A stretch of 14,583 nucleotides of DNA from NCBI GenBank assembly GCA_929200515.1, contig CAKNAD010000045.1, positions 1 to 14,583 of the forward strand, given 5' to 3'. A program made the position numbers and the translations under genes. Below are positions 1 to 6,201 of this stretch, one piece after another (position 1 is the stretch's first letter; each line of letters begins with the position of its first letter). Origin of the DNA: Candidatus Gorgonimonas leptogorgiae (GTDB lineage Bacteria; Pseudomonadota; Gammaproteobacteria; Pseudomonadales; Endozoicomonadaceae). The notes beneath the pieces are model-generated. The model was not told the origin of the DNA and did no database searches. It was given only the letters and a program-made list of their open reading frames with translations.

Positions 1-1939
1 TACCAGAAGGTGTATCTTCCATGCCTTGGACAATACCACGTCTGCGGTTTAGGTCTCCCATTACATCACCCATGTAATCTTCTGGAGTAACAACTTCTAC
101 CTGCATTATTGGCTCCATAAGTACAGGATCAGCTTGAGGAGCATATTTTTTCAATGCTTGCGATCCTGCAATTTTGAATGCCATTTCGCTGGAATCAACG
201 TCGTGGTATGAACCATCGTATAGTCTAGCTTTAAGTCCTAACAATGGGTATCCTGCGATAACCCCATTGTTCATTTGCTCTTCTATACCTTTTTGAACAG
301 CAGGAATGTATTCTTTAGGAATAGAACCACCAACTACTTCGTTGATAAACTCTAAACCTTCTTCTTCAGAAGGAGAAAACTCAACAACAACATGACCATA
401 TTGTCCGCGTCCACCTGATTGTTTTGCGTATTTATGATCTGCAATTACTGGTTTTTTAAGTTTTTCACGATATGCAACCTGAGGCTTACCGATATTTGCT
501 TCTACTTTGAATTCACGTTTCATACGATCTACCAGAACATCTAGGTGTAACTCACCCATTCCTGAGATTATCGTTTGCCCAGTTTCTTCATCTGTATGAA
601 CTCTAAAAGATGGATCTTCTTGAGCTAGTTTGCCTAGTGCTATACCCATTTTTTCTTGGTCAGCTTTAGTTTTAGGCTCTACTGCTACAGAAATTACAGG
701 CTCTGGAAATTCCATGCGTTCTAAAGTAATAACAGAGTTTAAGTCGCACAGGGTATCACCTGTAGTAACATCTTTCATACCAATAAGAGCTACGATATCG
801 CCTGCCAAACACTCTTTAACTTCTTCACGGTTATTAGAATGCATTTGCACCATACGACCAACCCTTTCTTTTTTGCTTTTAACTGAGTTGAAAATGGTAT
901 CGCCTGATTTTAATACACCAGAATAGTTACGAATGAAGGTTAAAGTTCCAACAAATGGATCAGTAGCAATTTTAAATGCTAAAGCAGAAAATGGAGCTTT
1001 ATCGTCAGCTTCACGAGCTTCTACTGTTTCAGCTGCGTCATCAATAATACCTTCTATAGCTTTAACTTCTAGAGGTGATGGCATGTATTCAATAACGGCA
1101 TCCAGAACAGCTTGCACGCCCTTGTTTTTAAAGGCTGATCCGCCAAAGACTGGGATTATTTCATTAGCTAGGGTTCTAGCACGAATTCCCTGTTTTATTT
1201 CTTCTTCAGAAAGCTTGCCTTCTTCAAGGTATTTTTCCATGAGTTCATCATTAGCTTCAGCTGCTGCTTCGACCATGAATTCACGCATGCTTTGGCATTC
1301 TTCAAGCATATCTGCTGGAATGTCTGCATATGAAAAAGTCATGCCTTTGTCTTCTTCGTTCCAAATGATAGACTTCATTTTTATTAGGTCAACAACACCT
1401 TTAAATTCTTCTTCAGAGCCTATTGTCATTTGCATAGGAACAGCATTGGCGTTTAATCTGTCTTTTAGCTGATTAACTACAGACATGTAGTCAGCACCAG
1501 TACGGTCCATCTTATTGACGAAAACCATTCTTGGAACGCTGTACTTATTTGCTTGTCGCCATACTGTTTCGGTTTGTGGTTGAACACCTGATGAACCACA
1601 TAGAACTACAACAGCTCCATCTAAAACACGCAAAGAACGCTCAACTTCAATAGTGAAGTCTACGTGTCCTGGGGTGTCGATTATATTTATTCTGTGTTCT
1701 TCAAACTGAGCATCCATACCATGCCAAAAGCAGGTTGTAGCGGCAGAAGTAATAGTAATACCACGTTCTTGTTCTTGTTCCATCCAGTCCATAGTGGCGG
1801 CGCCATCATGAACTTCGCCGATTTTATGACTTAATCCAGTGTAAAAAAGTACTCTCTCTGTAGTAGTTGTTTTTCCTGCATCAACGTGCGCACATATTCC
1901 TATATTGCGATAACGTTTAATTGGGGTTTTGCGAGCCAC
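1..1939 (-). CDS. fusA: Translation elongation factor G (3'-truncated by window edge)
   Basis: EF-G is the GTPase that drives tRNA-mRNA translocation and, with RRF, ribosome recycling. The reading frame is open from a GTG at 1939 to the left edge, giving 646 codons; the family is about 700 residues, so roughly 50 C-terminal residues lie outside. Visible motifs are the P-loop AHVDAGKTT (17-25), DTPGH (88-92), NKMD (142-145) and the domain IV loop RGQYGH starting at R511; the last residues seen are MEDTPSG. The GTG is chosen because the protein then starts MARKTPIKRYRNIG as in the family and an AGAGGA Shine-Dalgarno lies 7 bases upstream. It follows rpsG by 12 bp, so the two are almost certainly cotranscribed and possibly translationally coupled. 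I saw no frameshift or in-frame stop. Confidence 0.97.
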   Translation of the reverse strand, partial: MARKTPIKRYRNIGICAHVDAGKTTTTERVLFYTGLSHKIGEVHDGAATMDWMEQEQERGITITSAATTCFWHGMDAQFEEHRINIIDTPGHVDFTIEVERSLRVLDGAVVVLCGSSGVQPQTETVWRQANKYSVPRMVFVNKMDRTGADYMSVVNQLKDRLNANAVPMQMTIGSEEEFKGVVDLIKMKSIIWNEEDKGMTFSYADIPADMLEECQSMREFMVEAAAEANDELMEKYLEEGKLSEEEIKQGIRARTLANEIIPVFGGSAFKNKGVQAVLDAVIEYMPSPLEVKAIEGIIDDAAETVEAREADDKAPFSALAFKIATDPFVGTLTFIRNYSGVLKSGDTIFNSVKSKKERVGRMVQMHSNNREEVKECLAGDIVALIGMKDVTTGDTLCDLNSVITLERMEFPEPVISVAVEPKTKADQEKMGIALGKLAQEDPSFRVHTDEETGQTIISGMGELHLDVLVDRMKREFKVEANIGKPQVAYREKLKKPVIADHKYAKQSGGRGQYGHVVVEFSPSEEEGLEFINEVVGGSIPKEYIPAVQKGIEEQMNNGVIAGYPLLGLKARLYDGSYHDVDSSEMAFKIAGSQALKKYAPQADPVLMEPIMQVEVVTPEDYMGDVMGDLNRRRGIVQGMEDTPSG

Positions 1940-1951
1940 GACTTTATCCTC

Positions 1952-2422
1952 TTAGAAACGATAGTGAGAAAATGCTTTATTTGCTTCGGCCATTCTATGC
2001 ACGTCTTCACGTTTTTTAACAGCAGTACCCTTGCCTTCAGATGCTTCTAGTAATTCAGCAGCAAGTTTTAACATCATAGATTTTTCGTTTCTGCTACGAG
2101 CACTGTCCACTAGCCATCTCATAGATAATGTCATACGGCGTTCTGGTCTTACTTCTACTGGCACTTGATATGTTGCCCCGCCTACTCTTCTGGATTTAAC
2201 TTCCACTGTAGGTGATATAGTTTCTAGTGCTTTAGTAAATGTTTCTATCGGGTCTTTTTTGCCCTTTTGTTTTACTATATCGAGAGCACCGTATACGATC
2301 GATTCCGCAACAGATTTTTTTCCGCTAACCATTAAATGGTTAATAAATTTTGCTAGAGTAGTGTTCTTAAATTTTGGATCTGGTAGCACTTCTCTTTTTG
2401 CTACAACTCTTCTTCTTGGCAT
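1952..2422 (-). CDS. rpsG: 30S ribosomal protein S7 (uS7)
   Basis: uS7 binds the 3' major domain of 16S rRNA, nucleates assembly of the 30S head and lies near the E-site tRNA. The 156-residue protein has the normal family length. It starts MPRRR, carries the conserved VGGATYQVPVEVRPERR stretch near the middle and ends AFSHYRF, as in bacterial S7. The ATG is preceded by a GGGG-containing ribosome-binding site 8 bases away. It is the second gene of the str operon (rpsL-rpsG-fusA), 185 bp after rpsL and 12 bp before fusA. In E. coli S7 is the translational repressor of this operon, acting at the rpsL-rpsG gap. Whether that holds here is unknown, but the gap is long and structured. Confidence 0.98.
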   Translation of the reverse strand: MPRRRVVAKREVLPDPKFKNTTLAKFINHLMVSGKKSVAESIVYGALDIVKQKGKKDPIETFTKALETISPTVEVKSRRVGGATYQVPVEVRPERRMTLSMRWLVDSARSRNEKSMMLKLAAELLEASEGKGTAVKKREDVHRMAEANKAFSHYRF

Positions 2423-2607
2423 TGATAAGCCCCTATGTTTAAATTATAGTGGTCTTCAGGGAATAACTCAGAAATAATGTACTTTTCAGGGAAAAGTTAT
2501 CTGACCTTACTCTTACCAACCTAATAAATAATAATATTATTATTTAACTAATAATTTACTGATTTAAATTAAGTTATGTGATTGATACAAGTTATCAAGT
2601 AGCTAAA
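2423..2607 (-). promoter_or_regulatory. Structured rpsL-rpsG intercistronic region (candidate S7 control site)
   Basis: This 185-bp untranslated gap holds three visible elements. TTCAGGGAA occurs twice in direct orientation (2455-2463 and 2485-2493), exactly 30 bp apart. A 7-bp stem with a 3-base loop (2481-2487 with 2491-2497) overlaps the second copy. A perfect 22-bp A/T palindrome lies at 2525-2546. In E. coli the corresponding gap is the S7 repressor site; that role is inferred here from position only, and I have not matched the known S7-binding fold. Confidence 0.35.
2525..2546. repeat. Perfect 22-bp A/T palindrome
   Basis: An uninterrupted inverted repeat made only of A and T is centred between 2535 and 2536, inside the rpsL-rpsG gap. 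As RNA it would form a weak A-U hairpin with almost no loop, and there is no U-tract to make it a terminator. It could be a partial attenuation or RNA-processing site, or simply a by-product of the high A+T content. Confidence 0.6.
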
Positions 2608-2982
2608 TTAGCTCTTAGCTTTCTTGGTTCCGTATTTAGAACGACCTTGTTTTCTATCGTTTACGCCTTGTGTATCTAAGCTACCACGAACTACGTGATA
2701 ACGAACACCAGGTAAATCTTTTACCCTTCCGCCACGAATTAAAACAACGCTATGTTCTTGTAAGTTATGTCCTTCACCGCCTATGTAGCATGTAACTTCA
2801 AGGCTGTTAGTTAAACGAACACGACATACCTTTCTCATTGCTGAGTTAGGCTTTTTAGGTGATGTAGTATAAACCCTAACGCAAACACCTCTACGTTGTG
2901 GACATGCTTGTAAAGCAGGCACATCACTTTTAGTAAGCTTGCGTTTTCGCGGCTTACGCACTAACTGATTGATTGTTGCCAT
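2608..2982 (-). CDS. rpsL: 30S ribosomal protein S12 (uS12)
   Basis: uS12 sits at the decoding centre and contributes to tRNA selection accuracy. The 124 residues match the family length and align end to end: MATINQLVRKPRKRK at the start, PKKPNSAMRK at 42-51, YIGGEGHNLQEHS at 66-78, GGRVKDLPGVRYH at 84-96, and a terminal SKYGTKKAKS. Lys43 and Lys88 (Met-included numbering), where substitutions give streptomycin resistance in many bacteria, are both the sensitive wild-type residue. Asp89, the site methylthiolated by RimO in E. coli, is present. A GAGGA ribosome-binding site lies 9 bases before the ATG. It is the first gene of the str operon, 420 bp after leuS, with an unusually structured leader. 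Confidence 0.98.
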   Translation of the reverse strand: MATINQLVRKPRKRKLTKSDVPALQACPQRRGVCVRVYTTSPKKPNSAMRKVCRVRLTNSLEVTCYIGGEGHNLQEHSVVLIRGGRVKDLPGVRYHVVRGSLDTQGVNDRKQGRSKYGTKKAKS

Positions 2983-3013
2983 TAGGCACAGTCCTCTTTA
3001 AAAAATAACATCA

Positions 3014-3033
3014 AAACTCAAAGAATTGAGTTT
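3014..3033 (-). repeat. Leader hairpin 1 (nearest rpsL)
   Basis: An 8-bp perfect inverted repeat (3014-3021 with 3026-3033) encloses a 4-base loop. Its proximal edge lies 31 bases upstream of the rpsL start codon, just outside the ribosome-binding site. It has no U-tract and is therefore not a standard terminator. Confidence 0.6.
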
Positions 3034-3040
3034 AATTACT

Positions 3041-3067
3041 AAGATTAACCTATTTGTGGTTAATCTT
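3041..3067 (-). repeat. Leader hairpin 2
   Basis: A 10-bp perfect stem (3041-3050 with 3058-3067) encloses a 7-base loop. Its arms contain TTAACC and GGTTAA, which are also complementary to the arms of hairpin 3, so the two hairpins could exchange partners. Confidence 0.65.
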
Positions 3068-3073
3068 TATTAG

Positions 3074-3095
3074 CTATGGTTAATTTTAACCATAG
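3074..3095 (-). repeat. Leader hairpin 3 (near-perfect 22-base palindrome)
   Basis: Two 10-base complementary arms (3074-3083 and 3086-3095) are separated by 2 bases, so as RNA the hairpin would close on about a 4-base loop. The stop codon of the 20-codon leader reading frame (3088-3086) falls inside it. A 7-bp alternative helix with hairpin 2 (ATTAACC with GGTTAAT) is possible. Confidence 0.6.
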
Positions 3096-3148
3096 AAAAC
3101 TCTATAATTTTGTACTAGCAAGACTAAGAGCAAAATAATCAAATACAT
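3086..3148 (-). other. Possible branched-chain-rich leader peptide (20 codons)
   Basis: ATG at 3148 opens a 20-codon frame ending in TAA at 3088-3086. Codons 3-12 are all Leu, Ile or Val: six Leu using TTG, CTC, TTA and CTA, two Ile and two Val. Its end overlaps the first of three leader hairpins, an arrangement that resembles ribosome-mediated attenuators of branched-chain amino-acid operons. Against this, there is no visible Shine-Dalgarno, the downstream genes are ribosomal, and T-rich DNA often yields such hydrophobic stretches by chance. Confidence 0.18.
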
Positions 3149-3402
3149 TAATATTTGTTTTTATAAACCTAAAAGATAGGAAAATACACGTTAAATATCT
3201 GTGTACATACAGAAAAGTGGGGTTTCTATCTACAAGCTGTATAGTCTTGAAGTTTGCAAAATGCAGGGATACTGCCAAAGCACAAAAAATATTTCTACAA
3301 TTTTACTGATTAAATAGCAAAAGGTCAATACTATAGTTGCAGATAAATCATTTATTTTTTAGTTTTTGTGTGAATTAATCAATTACACTGATTTTATCAT
3401 GG

Positions 3403-5976
3403 TCATATTACTATATTAATTAATTTGTTAGGAATAAATATTATTCGTTTTATAGCTTTACCATTAATGTGCTTATTAACATTAGGGTTTGATATAGCCT
3501 GTTGCTTAATATCTTCCTCTGGTAAATCTATCGATACCTCAATACTAGCCCTTAACTTACCATTCACCTGAATAGCATATTTACTGATATCTTGTGCTAA
3601 GGCTTCACTGCTAAAAGTTGGCCAAGGAGTATTAATAATATCTGTAGTATTATTCGGTAATTTTTGCCATAAATAATGACTAATATGCGGTGCTATAGGT
3701 GCAAGTAATTTTATTATAGTAATAACAGCTTCTCTAGCTAGAACCAAACTATTAGTTTCTTGGCAATTAAGTTTTAACAACTCGTTATTAAGTTCCATAA
3801 TGGCAGCTATACCAGTATTAAAAGATAATCGCTGGTTAAAATCCATAGAAACTTTTTCGATAGTTTTATGAATAAGTCTTCTAAATTCTCGTTGCGATGT
3901 AGATAAATTATTTTTATCTAGGGTAGGCACTTCTTTGATGCTGATGTTTTTTATTGCATAGCTATAAAAGCGACGTAAAAATCTGTGCGAGCCTTCTAAA
4001 GCATTTTCAGACCACTCCATGCTTTGTTCTGCTGGTGCAGCAAACATCGTATATAAGCGTAAGGTGTCAGCTCCGTATTTTTCTAGTATTGCCTTTGGGT
4101 CTACACCGTTGTTTTTAGATTTAGACATCTTGCTTATGCCAGCATGGGTAACATCTTCGCCTGTTACTTTTATTTTGCAAGTTGTTTTATCTACTAAGCT
4201 TGGCGAAATCCAGTCTTTAACGCCATCTTTGTCAAGCTTGTAGTAGCTATCAGCAACTACCATACCTTGACATAGCAATTTTTTAAATGGTTCATCTGAT
4301 GCAACTAAGCCAGTATCGCGTAATAATTTATGGAAAAATCGAGCATATAATAAATGCATAACAGCGTGTTCGATGCCACCAATGTATTGATCTACAGGTA
4401 GCCAATAGTTTGCTTCTTTAGGATCAAGCATTTGCTCTTTAGCTGTCGAGCAATACTTAGCATAGTACCAACTTGATTCCATAAAAGTATCGAAAGTATC
4501 GGTTTCTCTAGTAGCTTTAGCATTGTTAAGGCTAGTATGTTTCCAGTTTTCATCTATGGTTAAAGATGATGTGCTGTCATCATGCGTTATAGCTTGCGAT
4601 AAATTGACAGGCAACTCTGTTTCTTTTACGCTAACTATGCTACCATCTTCAAGATATAACATAGGAATAGGAACACCCCAGTGTCGTTGACGGCTAACCC
4701 CCCAATCTCTTAGGCGATAGTTTATTTGCTTTTCTCCTAAGTTTGCTACTGTTAATTTAGAAGTTATTACTTGCTTAGCTTCTGCTGATGTTAAATTATT
4801 AAAGTCGCCTGAGTTGCAAAGAATACCAAGGTCAGTAAATGCACTATCGTTAATATCAGCGGTGTTATCTGTATTAGTTATAACTTGTTTAAAGCTAATA
4901 TTGTATTTAGTAGCGAATTCAAAATCGCGTTGATCGTGGGCTGGTACCGTCATTACTGCGCCGCTACCATAACCCATTAACACAAAGTTAGCAATCCATA
5001 GTGGAACACTTGCTTTAGTTATAGGATGGATAACGCTAATGTTTGTTGCAATGCCTTTTTTTGTAAGCTTAGCAAGTTCTGCTTCGGATGATCCGGTAGT
5101 CATGCAGTCAGATATAAACTGTTTTATTTGCGGATGTTTATTTGCTAACACATTACTAATTGGATGCTCTGGTGAAATAGCAAGACAAGCCACACCCATT
5201 AGCGTATCTACTCTAGTGGTAAACACTTTGATACTGTTTGGTATGTTTGTGTATTCATGTTTAGAGTCAACAATAAATTCTACTTCTGTGCCTTCAGATT
5301 TGCCGATCCAGTTGCGCTGCATAGTTTTTACTTTTTCTGGCCAGTCGTCTAGGGTGTCTAAGTCGGCTAGTAATTCTTCAGCGTATGCGGTTATTTTTAT
5401 AAACCATTGCGATAACTCTTTTAATTCTACTTTGGTATCGCAGCGCCAGCACCTGCCATCTTCCACTTGTTCGTTGGCTAATACGGTTTTGTCGTTAGGA
5501 CACCAGTTAACGTGCGAGAGTTTTTTATATGCTAAGCCTTTTTCATAAAGCTTAGTGAAAAACCATTGTTCCCATTTGTAGTATTCAGGGTCGCAGGTGG
5601 TGATTTCTCGATTCCAATCATAGCCAAAGCCTACTTTTTTTAGTAAGCCTTTCATAGTGTCAATGTTGTTATAGGTCCAATCAGCTGGGTTGCATTTATT
5701 TTTTATTGCTGCGTTTTCTGCGGGCAAACCGAAGGCATCCCAGCCCATAGGATGCAACACGTTTTTGCCTTGCATTTTTTGCAAGCGTGCGATTACATCG
5801 CTAATTGTATAGTTACGTATATGGCCTATATGCAAGTTGCCACTTGGATACGGAAACATAGATAAGCAGTAAAACTTTTCTTTATTTTGATCTATATTAG
5901 CTTTAAAGCTATCGTTTTGTTGCCAATATTCTTGGGCGATCTTTTCTATTTCATCTGGTTGATAATTTTCTTTCAT
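3403..5976 (-). CDS. leuS: Leucyl-tRNA synthetase
   Basis: LeuRS, a class Ia synthetase, charges tRNA-Leu in the cytosol and hydrolyses mischarged tRNA in its CP1 editing domain. The 857 residues match the bacterial length (about 860). In order come HIGH (49-52), a zinc-type insert with C176 and C179, the CP1 domain with the threonine-rich peptide at 253-261 (T258) and the editing aspartate D348 in PAHDQRDFEF, the SSWYYAKY tryptophan-site region, KMSKS (616-620), and an anticodon-binding plus C-terminal domain ending NKLINIVI. CP1 reads TTRVDT where TTRPDT is usual. The start matches family N-termini, but no good Shine-Dalgarno precedes it. It is transcribed towards rpsL, and divergently from the orphan gene at 6202. 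The usual downstream neighbours lptE and holA are absent. Confidence 0.98.
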   Translation of the reverse strand: MKENYQPDEIEKIAQEYWQQNDSFKANIDQNKEKFYCLSMFPYPSGNLHIGHIRNYTISDVIARLQKMQGKNVLHPMGWDAFGLPAENAAIKNKCNPADWTYNNIDTMKGLLKKVGFGYDWNREITTCDPEYYKWEQWFFTKLYEKGLAYKKLSHVNWCPNDKTVLANEQVEDGRCWRCDTKVELKELSQWFIKITAYAEELLADLDTLDDWPEKVKTMQRNWIGKSEGTEVEFIVDSKHEYTNIPNSIKVFTTRVDTLMGVACLAISPEHPISNVLANKHPQIKQFISDCMTTGSSEAELAKLTKKGIATNISVIHPITKASVPLWIANFVLMGYGSGAVMTVPAHDQRDFEFATKYNISFKQVITNTDNTADINDSAFTDLGILCNSGDFNNLTSAEAKQVITSKLTVANLGEKQINYRLRDWGVSRQRHWGVPIPMLYLEDGSIVSVKETELPVNLSQAITHDDSTSSLTIDENWKHTSLNNAKATRETDTFDTFMESSWYYAKYCSTAKEQMLDPKEANYWLPVDQYIGGIEHAVMHLLYARFFHKLLRDTGLVASDEPFKKLLCQGMVVADSYYKLDKDGVKDWISPSLVDKTTCKIKVTGEDVTHAGISKMSKSKNNGVDPKAILEKYGADTLRLYTMFAAPAEQSMEWSENALEGSHRFLRRFYSYAIKNISIKEVPTLDKNNLSTSQREFRRLIHKTIEKVSMDFNQRLSFNTGIAAIMELNNELLKLNCQETNSLVLAREAVITIIKLLAPIAPHISHYLWQKLPNNTTDIINTPWPTFSSEALAQDISKYAIQVNGKLRASIEVSIDLPEEDIKQQAISNPNVNKHINGKAIKRIIFIPNKLINIVI

Positions 5977-6201
5977 AATAGGTACATAGCTGTAATTTTA
6001 CATAGTTAAAAATTTGGTTGTAGATTTAATTAATCTTTTAGTGTATCATAAACTAATTATTTAAGTAATGCCACAGAGTGATTAAAGTTTATTTTGTATA
6101 ATCTAAATAAAATAATTATAATAAAAATACATTACAATCATTAATCATATATTTTAAGACGTAATATACACCTAGCATTACGTGTATATATAGGATAAAT
6201 C
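5977..6201. promoter_or_regulatory. Divergent promoter region between leuS and the orphan gene
   Basis: This 225-bp A+T-rich gap must drive leuS leftwards and the 6202 gene rightwards. TATGAT on the minus strand (6050-6045) is a plausible -10 for leuS, and TATAAT on the plus strand (6097-6102) for the other gene. Neither has a recognisable -35 at normal spacing, so both are tentative. The operator-like dyad next to the 6202 gene is listed separately. Confidence 0.3.
6160..6189. repeat. Nested dyad just upstream of the orphan gene
   Basis: ATATACAC (6164-6171) and GTGTATAT (6182-6189) form an 8-bp inverted repeat with a 10-base spacer. A second, overlapping pair is CGTAAT (6160-6165) with ATTACG (6177-6182). 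The dyad ends 12 bases before the ATG at 6202 and abuts the AGGA ribosome-binding site. It could be a repressor operator or a 5'-UTR hairpin that occludes translation. Confidence 0.45.

Larger units (their letters stand above)
2983..3402 (-). promoter_or_regulatory. rpsL: leuS-rpsL gap and leader of the str operon
   Basis: This 420-bp stretch has no convincing gene. On the minus strand it should hold the str promoter. The best pair I can find is CTGCAT (3266-3261) and TATACA (3243-3238) with a 17-bp spacer, which is weak and tentative. Downstream come a 20-codon Leu/Ile/Val-rich reading frame (3148-3086) and three hairpins (3095-3074, 3067-3041, 3033-3014) that finish 31 bases before the rpsL start. 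No Rho-independent terminator follows leuS, so readthrough from leuS into rpsL is possible. The rest of the gap is featureless A+T-rich DNA. Confidence 0.45.

Noticed and set aside
630..1472. Two plus-strand open frames (630-926 and 933-1472) opposite fusA
   Set aside because: They are antisense to a continuous, motif-complete EF-G frame, show no family features and are composition artefacts.
2259..2477. 72-codon plus-strand frame across the rpsG 5' end
   Set aside because: It overlaps conserved S7 codons on the opposite strand and has no ribosome-binding site or recognisable product.
3076..3138. 20-codon plus-strand frame in the rpsL leader
   Set aside because: It has no ribosome-binding site, arises from the palindrome at 3074-3095 and lies antisense to the str leader.
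3140..3163. Small hairpin CAAATA/TATTTG followed by T-rich sequence on the plus strand (terminator-like)
   Set aside because: The stem is only 6 A/T-dominated pairs and no plus-strand gene lies upstream to be terminated.
4019..5548. Plus-strand frames at 4019-4243 and 5039-5548
   Set aside because: They are antisense shadows of leuS, which is intact through both regions.
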